Shown here: one piece after another, positions 33,800-43,234 of the stretch
How the letters are laid out: every line of letters begins with the position of its first letter
How positions within the stretch are numbered: the first letter of the stretch is position 1
From: DCFW01 sp963790715
GTDB taxonomy: Bacteria; Bacteroidota; Bacteroidia; Bacteroidales; Bacteroidaceae
Assembly (NCBI GenBank): GCA_963790715.1
Contig: CAWBPN010000011.1
Span: forward strand, 1-64,000
DNA: 64,000 nucleotides
Direction: 5' to 3'
The notes under the pieces: generated by a model
Database searches by the model: none
Seen by the model: the letters and a program-made list of their open reading frames with translations, nothing else
What the model was told of the DNA's origin: nothing
Made by a program: the position numbers and the translations under genes

Positions 33800-34828
33800 T
33801 TACAATTTCATTTTTAATTCGGCAACAAACGTATCTCCGATTTTATTCGTCCTTAATTCATATTTTTCATGGTATAACAATTCAAGCCTTCTTTTTAGAT
33901 TTTCCAATCCTATACCTTTACGTTTTGTTTTTAATTCCATATCATGCGGAATAGAATTGGTTACTTTAAAAAATAAACAATCATTTTCAGATTTGGCAAC
34001 TATTCTTATCCAATACTCTCCTCCTACATATTTTATTGCATTTTCCACGAAAGGAAATAGTAATAGCGGATGTATAATACGGTCATTCAACGAAGAATCC
34101 AACGAAACATCCAATTTTAATGATTTCTTCATCCTTATTTTCTGGAAATCAATATATGTAGATATAAAGTCATATTCCTGTTTAACTGAAACAGGAGTAT
34201 TTACATCGTATAATTGGTATCGAAGTAAATCGGTCAACATCTCTATGGTTCTTCGCGGTGCTTCGTTCTTTTCATCTATCTGGAAATAAATTGTATTTAG
34301 CGCATTAAATAAGAAATGAGGTTGAAATTGTGCTTTCAAAAATTTTAATTCCGTTTGCGTCTGCATATTCTTTACTTCTTGTACATGCAACTTTTCACTA
34401 ACATAAGCATCCAATATTTGTTTTCCGCGAAAGAACGAAAAGAATATAAGTATAATAAGTGAAAAAATGACATTGGCTATTACAAATACAGCAGCATCAG
34501 GATGTTCCTTTGTTATATAATGGATTAATATCAATCCCGGATTAATCACGAAAAGGCCGATAATCAATATATAAAGATATTCAACAAGCAACTTTTTGAT
34601 ACTAAGCTCGTTTATCGGCGCTCGCCTTTTAAAAATTAAAACGATAATGGCTTGAAAGATATACCCAATTATAATTGCAAATGTAATCTCTATAAGATTG
34701 ACACTAATAGGTCTTTTCCAAAATTTATATCCTATCTGTACGTCCGTAACCAATCTAATGCATACAAGCACCAATAAGGCGGCAATAACAGGAGATAACC
34801 AAAACCATATATTACTTTTTTTCTTCAT
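33800..34828 (-). CDS. LytS/YehU-type sensor histidine kinase
   Basis: This 342-residue inner-membrane kinase has four hydrophobic segments in residues 8-135 and no obvious periplasmic sensor domain. The His_kinase domain has the phospho-acceptor in FQPHFLFNALNTI (His171). The ATPase part has an N box PFVENAIKY (Asn263) and a G box KGIGLENLKRRLELLY. The partner is the LytTR regulator directly downstream. With the upstream β-barrel protein it forms a three-gene operon. The signal is unknown; envelope state is suggested by the neighbours. Confidence 0.92.
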   Translation of the reverse strand: MKKKSNIWFWLSPVIAALLVLVCIRLVTDVQIGYKFWKRPISVNLIEITFAIIIGYIFQAIIVLIFKRRAPINELSIKKLLVEYLYILIIGLFVINPGLILIHYITKEHPDAAVFVIANVIFSLIILIFFSFFRGKQILDAYVSEKLHVQEVKNMQTQTELKFLKAQFQPHFLFNALNTIYFQIDEKNEAPRRTIEMLTDLLRYQLYDVNTPVSVKQEYDFISTYIDFQKIRMKKSLKLDVSLDSSLNDRIIHPLLLFPFVENAIKYVGGEYWIRIVAKSENDCLFFKVTNSIPHDMELKTKRKGIGLENLKRRLELLYHEKYELRTNKIGDTFVAELKMKL

Positions 34829-34847
34829 ATTATTACGTTAGAGAGTT

Positions 34848-37289
34848 TTACAAAGTTATTCTTTTTGAATCGAATATATCATTTTTATTTTGAGAATTAT
34901 TTTTGATATTTCCGTTGTTGAATTTGAATACAAATGATATTCCTATTATACTGCGATCATTGTCCCTTTCTTTCGTTCTTACAGACGTACCTTCTATCAC
35001 ACCTTTTATATTCTCTTCATACGAATAAAACAGGTCATTTGAATATAAGCTCAATGATGCATTATCATGGAAAAGACTTTTCCTTATAGTTGCAGATAAT
35101 CTCCACATCGGTAAAAGGATAAGTTGTCCCACAGGCATTTTACTGTTATAAAAACCTGACAACTCAGCAGACAAATCATTCGTTATATTTATCCGATTAT
35201 GGATATTAAACATAAAAGACATGCCTCTATTGGTTAAAAACACATCATCATCCATCCATTTATAATCTTTCCTGATTAATGTCAAACTCATGCTTGAATT
35301 TAATATCTTACCAATGTTGAGGTGGCCGACTTGCATCCTCACTCCAAATGAGTTATTGCCGGACATGTTATCGGGCATAACATGAACCCGTTTACTGCCT
35401 TTTTCAGTTTCATAGCTTTTGATGATAGCATTATGTATATGGTTATAATAAAAATCTATAATATAATTGTTGCAATAAATATATGACAAATCGAAATTGT
35501 TAGTGAATTGCGGCTTTAATGCAGTATTTCCTTCCTCGTATGTATAGGCATCGAAAACATAAATAAAAGGATTCAAATCTTGATAATTAGGTCTGTCAAT
35601 TCTACGATTGAATATGAAATTAATAGAATGATTATTTGAAATATTGTAGTTGGCATATACATTTGGGAAAATATTCGTATATGATTTTTTATATTTCAAC
35701 TCGTTGTTAGCTGTTAAACCATACTGATGTTCTTTGATATTGGTATTTTCAACACGTAATCCGGCCTCAATATTAAATTTATTAATTGAAATTTTACTAT
35801 TGAGATAAGCTGCATTTATGTTTTCATTATATTGAAATGAACTACTTAATCCTGTATTAGATACCCAATTGCTATTTTGCCTGTCATAATAGGCAGATGT
35901 ATTATCTACTCTAACAAAAGTCGTTTTCACACCACCTTCAAACGACAGTTTTTTATACGCCGGATAAATAAGGTCTGATTGAGCAGTTAAGATCTTTATA
36001 TTTCCGTTTTTTAAATCCATTGAGTAAGCCATTGATTGAGTAGAATCACTAAAAATATAAAACAAATCATTGTGTAACTGATTCTCTTTTACCGAATAAT
36101 AAAGATAACCTATTGATGTATCCAACTCCTTGCCGATACTATCTAAACGACATTTTAGGTTGATGCCTGTTCTTAGATTATTTGTTGTATTTGCATTATT
36201 TGTTGATGAAGTGAGTGTAGAATCTATGACATTATAAGTAGAAAACCGAGAATCAATATTACCGCCTATATCGTGTTTTGACGAATTACCGTTGATATAC
36301 CATTCAATAGATGTGTTGTCTGATTTATCATAATTTATACTGCCGCTATAATATATATTATGATCGTTTCTTAACCGGTATGAATTCTGATTGAAGATTG
36401 TATTATTACTCGTCAAGTAATCATAATCCCTACTGATTTTCAATTTATTAAAATCTTTCCCTAAGTAATAACCGCACATTCCATAAAAATTAAATTTTCC
36501 GATTTCTCTATTAAACAATATGTTGTTATTTGCCCTGCCGTATTTGCCTTGTTCATAATTGGAATTTGCAATAAATTCAAAAGCTTTGTGTACTGCATGT
36601 TTTGTCATTATATTTATTATGCCTGAGTTTCCGCTGGCATCATATTTTGCTGATGGATTAGCTATCAGTTCTATTTTATCAATTGATGATGTCTGCATCG
36701 ACTTCAAATAGTTCACAAGTTCATCACCCGTCAAATATGAATCCTTACCGTCAATCATCACTTTGGTTTGTCCCTTACCATTCAATGAAACAGAACCTTT
36801 GCCGTCAATAAAAACTCCGGGAAGACTTTGCATAACAGTATAAGCACTACCACCGGTATTAAGGGTAAAAGCAGATAAATCGACAACGGTTCTATCAGCT
36901 GCTATTTTAATCGCAGGCTTTTGAGCCGTAACCACAATATCGGCTATACAACGATCTTCTGTCTTCAGATTGAATGCTTTCAAAGACAAAGATTGACCTT
37001 CAGTCAATGATATGTCCATAGTCTCCTTCTTATAACCAATCATAGTAACTTGAAGAATGTATCTGCCAGGAAGAATTTCATTCATTAAAAATTTGCCGTC
37101 CTTGTCACTTGAAACAGCTTTAACAAAAGACGAATCCTTTTGAGACAAAAGCAAAACATTTACTCCTTCTATTGGAAGAAGACTCTCATCTTTTACTTTG
37201 CCTTCTACGATACAATTATTAGGGATGTTCTGCATCGAGAGGCAAAAAAATGAAATAATTACCGTTAGAAGGCTTAATATATTTTTCAT
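34848..37289 (-). CDS. TonB-receptor-like outer-membrane β-barrel protein
   Basis: This protein of about 813 residues begins with a signal peptide (MKNILSLLTVIISFFCLSM). A carboxypeptidase-regulatory-like domain follows (VEGKVKDESLLPIEGVNVLLL, GYKKETMDISL). Then come a plug domain (TVVDLSAFTLNTGGSAYTVM, GKGQTKVMIDGKDSYL, IDKIELIANPSAKYDASGN) and a large outer-membrane barrel of the OMP_b-brl_3 type. It lacks a SusD partner. Such proteins often occur with LytS/LytTR-type pairs in Bacteroidota. I chose the ATG at 37289 because it begins the signal peptide; the frame is open to 37382 but that would cover the operator repeat. Confidence 0.85.
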   Translation of the reverse strand: MKNILSLLTVIISFFCLSMQNIPNNCIVEGKVKDESLLPIEGVNVLLLSQKDSSFVKAVSSDKDGKFLMNEILPGRYILQVTMIGYKKETMDISLTEGQSLSLKAFNLKTEDRCIADIVVTAQKPAIKIAADRTVVDLSAFTLNTGGSAYTVMQSLPGVFIDGKGSVSLNGKGQTKVMIDGKDSYLTGDELVNYLKSMQTSSIDKIELIANPSAKYDASGNSGIINIMTKHAVHKAFEFIANSNYEQGKYGRANNNILFNREIGKFNFYGMCGYYLGKDFNKLKISRDYDYLTSNNTIFNQNSYRLRNDHNIYYSGSINYDKSDNTSIEWYINGNSSKHDIGGNIDSRFSTYNVIDSTLTSSTNNANTTNNLRTGINLKCRLDSIGKELDTSIGYLYYSVKENQLHNDLFYIFSDSTQSMAYSMDLKNGNIKILTAQSDLIYPAYKKLSFEGGVKTTFVRVDNTSAYYDRQNSNWVSNTGLSSSFQYNENINAAYLNSKISINKFNIEAGLRVENTNIKEHQYGLTANNELKYKKSYTNIFPNVYANYNISNNHSINFIFNRRIDRPNYQDLNPFIYVFDAYTYEEGNTALKPQFTNNFDLSYIYCNNYIIDFYYNHIHNAIIKSYETEKGSKRVHVMPDNMSGNNSFGVRMQVGHLNIGKILNSSMSLTLIRKDYKWMDDDVFLTNRGMSFMFNIHNRINITNDLSAELSGFYNSKMPVGQLILLPMWRLSATIRKSLFHDNASLSLYSNDLFYSYEENIKGVIEGTSVRTKERDNDRSIIGISFVFKFNNGNIKNNSQNKNDIFDSKRITL

Positions 37290-37347
37290 AACTTTATTTA
37301 TTTGTTTATGCGAAAGTAAACAGACAAATAAACCCGATAAACTTTTT

Positions 37348-37382
37348 TTGACGATCTGCATGCTATTGTTGACGAAATGCAT
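37348..37382. promoter_or_regulatory. Direct repeat, candidate LytTR binding site
   Basis: TTGACGAnnTGCAT occurs twice (37348-37361 and 37369-37382) with an exact 21-bp period, two helical turns. LytTR regulators bind pairs of ~9-bp direct repeats with about this spacing. It lies between the divergent β-barrel/LytTR operon and the LiaF-like gene, at the expected -33 area of a minus-strand promoter (7/8 -7 box TTTATTTG, plus 37325-37332). Confidence 0.6.
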
Positions 37383-37439
37383 TTCACCGTAAAGGATATG
37401 TCATTCACCGATATTTTATGATTGGTTCGCCGAATATGT

Positions 37440-37471
37440 ATTGCAAATAGATACGATAACACATATTTTTG
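37440..37471 (+). promoter_or_regulatory. Candidate promoter of the LiaF-like gene
   Basis: ATTG (37440-37443), 20-bp spacer, exact TATTTTTG (37464-37471); the ATG is 27 bases downstream. Confidence 0.5.
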
Positions 37472-37497
37472 CAACATAAACATAAAATAAAAGAGAA

Positions 37498-38265
37498 ATG
37501 AAAAAGAAAAATGTAGACAAACTTTTATTCGGAGGTTTGGTAGTTCTGATTGGTGTGCTTTATTTGTTATTCAACATCGGAACATTACCTCTTGTATGGA
37601 AACCGATAATCCTTTCATGGCAAATGTTATTTATAGTAATAGGTGTAATAGGTCTTTTACATCGCCATTATTGGGGCGGTTCATTTTTTACAGCTGTAGG
37701 TATAGTCTTTATATTACCTCGATTATGTCCTGCCTTAGGTTACAGTTGTCCTGCTGCACTGTTTAACGCATCTGTTTGGCCGGTGATTGTCATATTATTA
37801 GGTATTTGGATGATTACTTATCCTATCAGACGCCATTATATGATGCACCGTTTCATGCACTGCAATTATGATCATTATAATGAAAATATGTTTAATTACA
37901 ATCATCGCCATAATTCATACAAGCAGAATGAAAACGGTAAAATATATTATAACCTGTTGATGAGCGGTGTGGATGAGGTATTTCTCGGCCATGAATTTCA
38001 TGGAGGCAAAATTAAGACTGTTATGGCAGGTGTAAAATTTGATTTGCGCAAAGCGACCTTACCCGAAGGAGAGACAGTGCTTAAAATTGAAACTATTTTA
38101 GGAGGAGTAGAGTTACGTATTCCAGAAGACTGGCACGTAGAAGTGCGCAGTGAATCAACGTTCGGTGATTTTGTAGATAAGCGCCCTTCAAATGGACAAT
38201 ATGTAGACAGGAAATTGATTATAATAGCTAACTCCATTCTAGGTGGAGGTGATATAAGGTGTTGA
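37498..38265 (+). CDS. LiaF-like membrane protein (DUF5668 plus cell-wall-active antibiotic response domain)
   Basis: This 255-residue inner-membrane protein has four hydrophobic helices within residues 8-120 (DUF5668-like; LLFGGLVVLIGVLYLLFNIG, WPVIVILLGIWMI). A His/Asn/Tyr-rich linker (about 121-150) follows. The C-terminal β-helical domain is like LiaF/DUF2154 (MAGVKFDLRKATLPEGE, ETILGGVELRIPEDW, NSILGGGDIRC). LiaF proteins modulate envelope-stress two-component systems in Firmicutes. Here the gene is divergent from a LytS/LytTR operon, which fits a related role by inference. Confidence 0.85.
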   Translation: MKKKNVDKLLFGGLVVLIGVLYLLFNIGTLPLVWKPIILSWQMLFIVIGVIGLLHRHYWGGSFFTAVGIVFILPRLCPALGYSCPAALFNASVWPVIVILLGIWMITYPIRRHYMMHRFMHCNYDHYNENMFNYNHRHNSYKQNENGKIYYNLLMSGVDEVFLGHEFHGGKIKTVMAGVKFDLRKATLPEGETVLKIETILGGVELRIPEDWHVEVRSESTFGDFVDKRPSNGQYVDRKLIIIANSILGGGDIRC

Positions 38266-38293
38266 AAGTACGACAAAAAATAAAAATATAACC

Positions 38294-38410
38294 ATGAAAA
38301 CTTATGAAATAGACAATAACAGAGATAACGAACAGGGACTTTCAGATGCAGAAATATCTGAAAATCAAGCGGTAAATGCCTTACTGTTTATATTTTATGA
38401 TGTATTATAA
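38294..38410 (+). CDS. Possible 38-residue peptide
   Basis: This short open frame begins MKTYEIDNNRDNEQGLSDAE and ends ALLFIFYDVL. It lies 28 bases after the LiaF-like gene. It has no recognised family and no strong ribosome-binding site. The acidic front and codon pattern are compatible with a small gene, but chance is equally likely. Confidence 0.25.
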   Translation: MKTYEIDNNRDNEQGLSDAEISENQAVNALLFIFYDVL

Positions 38411-38455
38411 AATATAAACATAATACATTAGAGGTTTTACAAAAAATAGAATAAA

Positions 38456-38496
38456 GAGGATGACATTGCCTATATATTTAGAGCAATGTCATCCTC
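38456..38496. terminator. Bidirectional hairpin terminator
   Basis: A perfect 14-bp stem, GAGGATGACATTGC (38456-38469) with its complement at 38483-38496, lies between convergent genes. It has no long T-run on either side. Confidence 0.6.
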
Positions 38497-38534
38497 ACGA
38501 AAATACACTTATTTATACCATTATGGTTACATTC

Positions 38535-39332
38535 TTATTTGTGATAATTAGTTAAGTCGCCGCTGCCATTTACTGATTTTTGTATATTAGCAGCATTGCA
38601 TGATATGTCACCGCTACCGTTTACGGTTGCGTTTAAGTCTTTCAATAATAAGTGCTTGGCATTAATATCTCCACTGCCGCTTACATGAAAAGTCCCACTA
38701 TCGGCATTACCGTTAAATGACAAATCACCGCTGCCTGAAACACTTGCATTTATGGTTTTGCATACCAAGTTATTGCAGCCAAAATCTCCGCTACCGGTAA
38801 CATCTATTTCTGCAGTTCCACATCTTAAGCTTTTACAATTCATATCGCCACTGCCTGTTATATTCGCTTTCAGCCCACTGCATGCAAAATCGTTAAGTGC
38901 CAAATCGCCGCTACCGGTTACCTTTATATACATATTAGGTTGTTTACCCATGTATATACTAGCATCACCGCTACCGCAAAGTTCAAATAATTGAAGTGAT
39001 GGAGTAGTTACAACAATAGTTACATGAGGCGAACCAAAATTAATAACGAAATTGTGTTCTTCCTGGTTAAGATACAGTCTGCCATTGCTTACGTTCATAG
39101 ATATATCATCAACAAACTTTTTCGGTCCAACAATTGAAATACTTGATTTATTACCTTGAACCACTTTAATATCATACGGCAAATAGCAACTGATGCCGTC
39201 AAACGAACTAAGAGATTCATTACGGGTTATAATGTTTTTATATCGCACTACACCATCATGGGTATAACCCACATTACAGCTGCAACTCATAGCTACAAGC
39301 GCTATTGCCGATAAAATAAATATTCTTTTCAT
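38535..39332 (-). CDS. DUF2807 (GIN-domain) lipoprotein-like exported protein
   Basis: This 265-residue protein has a lipoprotein-type signal (MKRIFILSAIALVAMSCSC). A right-handed β-helix of the DUF2807/head-GIN type follows. Eight rungs are marked by the recurrent GSGD motif (CGSGDAS, TGSGDLA, TGSGDMN, TGSGDFG, SGSGDLS, SGSGDIN, NGSGDIS, NGSGDLT). Proteins of this family are abundant in Bacteroidota, often near envelope-stress regulators, but their function is not established. It lies downstream of, and convergent with, the LiaF-like gene. Confidence 0.85.
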   Translation of the reverse strand: MKRIFILSAIALVAMSCSCNVGYTHDGVVRYKNIITRNESLSSFDGISCYLPYDIKVVQGNKSSISIVGPKKFVDDISMNVSNGRLYLNQEEHNFVINFGSPHVTIVVTTPSLQLFELCGSGDASIYMGKQPNMYIKVTGSGDLALNDFACSGLKANITGSGDMNCKSLRCGTAEIDVTGSGDFGCNNLVCKTINASVSGSGDLSFNGNADSGTFHVSGSGDINAKHLLLKDLNATVNGSGDISCNAANIQKSVNGSGDLTNYHK

Positions 39333-39508
39333 ATCTCGTTTATATTTTATTTTTCTATATAGACGTAACTAACGCCCAAAATGTTGCACGAAAATAAAAA
39401 ATAGCTATAGAATATTATTCCAACAACGCCTTTATTTGCCATATCAAAAAGAACAGATAAGTATAAAGGTTAAGTTAAAGAGTTATATTCACCATATTAT
39501 TTCATTTA

Positions 39509-39540
39509 CTTGTAAGATTATTCCAATATATCTATTTTTG
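39509..39540 (+). promoter_or_regulatory. Candidate promoter of metE
   Basis: CTTG ending at 39512, 20-bp spacer, exact TATTTTTG (39533-39540). The predicted leader is only about 25 bases, too short for a riboswitch. Confidence 0.55.
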
Positions 39541-39569
39541 TAGGAAATATTTAATGAATAATATAGGAA

Positions 39570-41864
39570 ATGAAGACTAATGTACTCGGCTATCCTCGCA
39601 TCGGTAGCCACAGAGAATTGAAAAGGGCGTGTGAAGCTTTTTGGGCAGGTAAGATATCCGTCAAACAACTGAAAGAACAGGGTGCTGTTCTGCGGGCTGA
39701 AAATTGGAAACTACAACAGTCAATTGGTGTAGATTTAATACCTTCGAATGACTTTTCGTTTTACGACCAAATGCTTGATATGTCGCTGACAACAGGTGCA
39801 ATACCTCAACGCTACCATGATTTGCTGAGCGATAAACCAAGTCTTTATTTTGCTATGGCACGCGGTTACCAAAAAGGCAATGAGGACGTGATTGCTATGG
39901 AAATGACAAAATGGTTCGATACTAACTATCATTATATCGTACCTGAATTTACAAGGGAACAGGATTTTACGCTTTTCGATACAAAAATCATTGATGAATT
40001 CAACGAGGCTAAGGCTTTAGGTATAATCACCAAACCGGTTATCATTGGTCCTGTATCTTTCTTGCTGCTGGGCAAGGAAAAAGAACCTGATTTCAACCGC
40101 TTGGATTTAATAGAACGCTTGTTGCCTGTGTATGAACAAATCTTCCGGAATTTGGAAGAAGCTGGAGCCGGATGGATTCAGATTGATGAACCTTGCCTTG
40201 CACTGGATATTGACGACAAAGCAAAAAAGACTTATGAGTACGCCTATAACCGCCTTGCTTCCGCATCGAAATTAAAAACAATACTAACAGTGTACTTCGG
40301 CGGATTGGGCGGCAACAAGGACTTTGTACTTAACTTGCCGGTGAATGCTCTGCACTTGGATTTGGTTCGCTGTCCGGAACAATTCAATGACATTATAAAA
40401 AAATATCCCGGTGATAAAAGCCTTTCTCTCGGAGTGGTCGACGGACGAAATATCTGGAAAGACGATTATCAGACGTCACTTCATTTCATTGAGACGGCAA
40501 AATACTGGTTGGGCGACGAACGCGTATTTATAAGCGGTTCGTGCTCGTTTCTACACGTACCATACGATTTGGAACTGGAAACTAACGATAAGGTGCTGCC
40601 GGTTGAGATTAAACAATGGATGGCTTATGCCAAACAAAAAACAAATGAATTGGTTGAGCTGAAAACAATAGTTGAAAATGACAGATCGGATGAAGCGAAA
40701 ACATTGCTGAATGCCAATAAAGTTGCGATAGAATCAAAAAAAACATCTCCACTTATTCACGACAATCAAGTGAAAGAACGTGCTGCAAACGTGTCGGAAA
40801 AGGATACGGCACGCCTTCATCCGTTCAATATTCGTCGCGACATACAACACAAAAAACTTGGCTTGCCTCTGTTCCCAACCACCACGATAGGTTCGTTTCC
40901 TCAAACAAAGGAAGTGCGTAGCTGGCGTACAAAGTTAAAAAAAGGAGAAGTTTCAAAAGATGAATATGAGCAACTGCTGAAAGATGAAATAAAACGCACC
41001 GTACGTTGGGAGGAAGAAGTTGGTCTGGACGTGCTCGTTCACGGTGAATATGAACGTAACGATATGGTGGAATATTTCGGCGAACAACTGAAAGGATTCA
41101 CATTCTCAAAGAACGGTTGGGTGCAGAGTTACGGTTCGCGCTGCGTGAAACCGCCTATTATATATGGCGACGTGTCACGTACTCAACCGATGACAGTGGA
41201 TTGGATCACATACGCGCAATCGCTGACGAAACATCCGATGAAAGGTATGCTTACCGGTCCTGTGACCATATTGCAGTGGTCATTCGTACGCAACGACCAA
41301 CCAAGAAGCGAGACATGCCTGCAAATAGCTCTTGCCATTCGTGACGAAGCTTGCGATTTGGAGAAGGCCGGCATCAAAGTTATTCAAATTGATGAACCTG
41401 CCATACGTGAAGGATTGCCGTTGCGTCATGCCGACTGGGGCAAATATCTTGATTGGGCTGTAAAAGCATTCCGCGTCAGTTCAAGCAGACTAAAGGACGA
41501 AACGCAACTTCACACCCACATGTGCTATTCAGAGTTTAACGACATAATCGAATATATAGCCAAGATGGATGCCGACGTGATAACAATAGAGTGCTCGCGC
41601 TCGCAAATGGAGCTGTTGAACGCATTCGTGAAATTCCACTATCCAAATGAAATAGGTCCCGGCGTATATGACATTCACTCGCCTCGTGTGCCATCGGTAG
41701 AAGAAATAACTAACCTGTTGAAGAAAGCTGCCAAAGTGATTCCGGCAGAACAGTTATGGGTAAATCCCGATTGCGGACTCAAAACCAGACAGTGGGCTGA
41801 AACCGAAGAATCCATTGCCAACATGATAGAGGCTGCGAAGATAATGCGCAAGGCATATCAATAA
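39570..41864 (+). CDS. metE: Cobalamin-independent methionine synthase
   Basis: This 764-residue enzyme transfers a methyl group from 5-methyltetrahydropteroyl-triglutamate to homocysteine as the last step of methionine synthesis. Both (βα)8 barrels are present: the N-terminal Meth_synt_1 (about 1-330) and the catalytic Meth_synt_2 (about 430-760). The zinc ligands are His650, Cys652 (THMCYSEF), Glu674 (ITIECS) and Cys735 (NPDCGLKTR), each exactly nine positions after the E. coli ligands. IGSFPQTKEVR marks the second barrel. AUAGGAA precedes the ATG. It is followed by an Lrp-type regulator that may control it. Confidence 0.97.
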   Translation: MKTNVLGYPRIGSHRELKRACEAFWAGKISVKQLKEQGAVLRAENWKLQQSIGVDLIPSNDFSFYDQMLDMSLTTGAIPQRYHDLLSDKPSLYFAMARGYQKGNEDVIAMEMTKWFDTNYHYIVPEFTREQDFTLFDTKIIDEFNEAKALGIITKPVIIGPVSFLLLGKEKEPDFNRLDLIERLLPVYEQIFRNLEEAGAGWIQIDEPCLALDIDDKAKKTYEYAYNRLASASKLKTILTVYFGGLGGNKDFVLNLPVNALHLDLVRCPEQFNDIIKKYPGDKSLSLGVVDGRNIWKDDYQTSLHFIETAKYWLGDERVFISGSCSFLHVPYDLELETNDKVLPVEIKQWMAYAKQKTNELVELKTIVENDRSDEAKTLLNANKVAIESKKTSPLIHDNQVKERAANVSEKDTARLHPFNIRRDIQHKKLGLPLFPTTTIGSFPQTKEVRSWRTKLKKGEVSKDEYEQLLKDEIKRTVRWEEEVGLDVLVHGEYERNDMVEYFGEQLKGFTFSKNGWVQSYGSRCVKPPIIYGDVSRTQPMTVDWITYAQSLTKHPMKGMLTGPVTILQWSFVRNDQPRSETCLQIALAIRDEACDLEKAGIKVIQIDEPAIREGLPLRHADWGKYLDWAVKAFRVSSSRLKDETQLHTHMCYSEFNDIIEYIAKMDADVITIECSRSQMELLNAFVKFHYPNEIGPGVYDIHSPRVPSVEEITNLLKKAAKVIPAEQLWVNPDCGLKTRQWAETEESIANMIEAAKIMRKAYQ

Positions 41865-41938
41865 TAAGAAAAATTTACAAAGATAATCTTTCATAGAAAA
41901 ATATTCTTACTTTTGTCAATCAATAAAGAATATATTCT

Positions 41939-42400
41939 ATGGAAGATTTTGATATTATAGACCGCAACATTCTGAACGAACTTCAGAACAATTCGCATCT
42001 AACGACTAAAGAATTAGCTGCGAAAGTAAACTTATCCCCCACTCCGGTATTCGAACGCGTGAAGCGATTGGAGAAAGACGGATTTATCAAAAGATACATA
42101 GCTCTGCTTAATGCTGAAAAGTTGGGCAACGGTTTTATAGTGTTTTGCTTCGTAAGATTAAAGCAGCACAGTAAAGCCAACGGCATGAATTTTGCCAACG
42201 CCATTGCCGCAATGCCTGAAGTAACTGAATGTTACAATATATCGGGCGACTACGACTTTATGATGAAAGTATATGCCAAAGATATGAGGCACTATCAAGA
42301 CTTCGTTCTCAATAAGTTAGGTAGCGTTGACAGCATCGGAGCGCTGCACAGCCAATTTGTTATGGGAGAAATGAAAAACACCCATACGGTGCCATTCTAA
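41939..42400 (+). CDS. Lrp/AsnC-family transcriptional regulator
   Basis: This 153-residue regulator has an N-terminal winged helix-turn-helix (about 1-60; DIIDRNILNELQNNSHLTTK, VNLSPTPVFERVKRLEKDG). A C-terminal RAM ligand-binding domain follows (about 65-145; MPEVTECYNISGDYDFMMKV). Such proteins sense amino acids and control their metabolism. The position 75 bases after metE suggests a link to methionine supply. TACTTTTG (41908-41915) is an exact -7 box upstream. Confidence 0.92.
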   Translation: MEDFDIIDRNILNELQNNSHLTTKELAAKVNLSPTPVFERVKRLEKDGFIKRYIALLNAEKLGNGFIVFCFVRLKQHSKANGMNFANAIAAMPEVTECYNISGDYDFMMKVYAKDMRHYQDFVLNKLGSVDSIGALHSQFVMGEMKNTHTVPF

Positions 42401-42423
42401 AAATATTAATATATTTAACCATA

Positions 42424-42470
42424 ATAAGCCCGACAATGACAAACAAAATATCATTGCCGGGTTATCTTTT
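42424..42470. terminator. Bidirectional terminator between the Lrp gene and the bat operon
   Basis: AAGCCCGACAATGA pairs with TCATTGCCGGGTT across an 11-base loop (two G·T or mismatch positions), followed by TCTTTT on the plus strand and A/T-rich sequence on the other. Confidence 0.7.
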
Positions 42471-42472
42471 AG

Positions 42473-43234
42473 TTATATAATTTCCATATCTGAAGTTTTC
42501 ATCCAACCCATATTGCCGTCTTCAAGCTGTATTTCTTTCCAATATCTCATACTGTTGTCTTTAATGCTGACAACATGTCCCTTGTGAACGACAAAGAGTG
42601 CAGTACCTCCATCACTTGGAGTGCTGCGAACGGTGACAACCGGAGTCATAACTACCGCACCGGTTTGGTCGACCAATTTTGTTTTCTGGCGATAGGCAAA
42701 AATATTTGAAAGTACGCAAATTGCCAAACATATCAGTGCAATGCCGAAGCCCAATTTCTTTGCGCGAATGGCATTCGAAAAGATGTATAAGGCAAAGCCC
42801 GCCAGCATTACAATAAAAAAACCTATTGCACAATGACTCCATTGGTCGGAACTTTTCATGTCGGTAAGATCATTCCACCATTGGACAAAGAACATCGTTG
42901 ATGCCGCTACTGTTTTATCCGCTGTTTTACTTTTTGCCAAAGCCAAATTTGCTTTAATGTCGCCGTCACCCGGATTCAACAGATGAGCACGCTCATAGCA
43001 AAGCACAGACTTGGCTATGTCTTTGGTGCGATAATAGCAATTGCCCAAGTTATAATACACATAAGCATTTGCACCATGTTTCAACATACCCGTATATATT
43101 TGTATAGCTTGTTGATATTGTCCCTTTGAATAAGCTTGATCGCCTAATACTTTTTCACCGGAAGCCGCATACATTGACATTCCGAAACAAACTGCCATGA
43201 ATATTAATATTAATCTTTTCATCTTTAACATCAA
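42473..43234 (-). CDS. batE: BatE: TPR and SH3-like protein of the aerotolerance operon
   Basis: This 253-residue protein has a signal/anchor (MKRLILIFMAVCFGMSMYA), two TPR motifs (YYNLGNCYYRTKDIAKSVLCYERA), two membrane segments (about 135-185) and a C-terminal bacterial SH3-like domain (VVTVRSTPSDGGTALFVVHKG, YWKEIQLEDGNMGWM). It is the last gene of the bat operon. The start overlaps the BatD stop (ATGA), so translation is coupled. Bat proteins were named for oxygen tolerance in Bacteroides; their biochemical role is still unclear. Confidence 0.85.
   Translation of the reverse strand: MMLKMKRLILIFMAVCFGMSMYAASGEKVLGDQAYSKGQYQQAIQIYTGMLKHGANAYVYYNLGNCYYRTKDIAKSVLCYERAHLLNPGDGDIKANLALAKSKTADKTVAASTMFFVQWWNDLTDMKSSDQWSHCAIGFFIVMLAGFALYIFSNAIRAKKLGFGIALICLAICVLSNIFAYRQKTKLVDQTGAVVMTPVVTVRSTPSDGGTALFVVHKGHVVSIKDNSMRYWKEIQLEDGNMGWMKTSDMEII

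Noticed and set aside
37290..37382. N-terminal extension of the β-barrel protein
   Set aside because: It would precede a perfect signal peptide and run through the likely LytTR operator.
39333..39569. Cobalamin or SAM riboswitch upstream of metE
   Set aside because: No recognisable riboswitch core was seen, and the best promoter leaves a leader of only about 25 bases.
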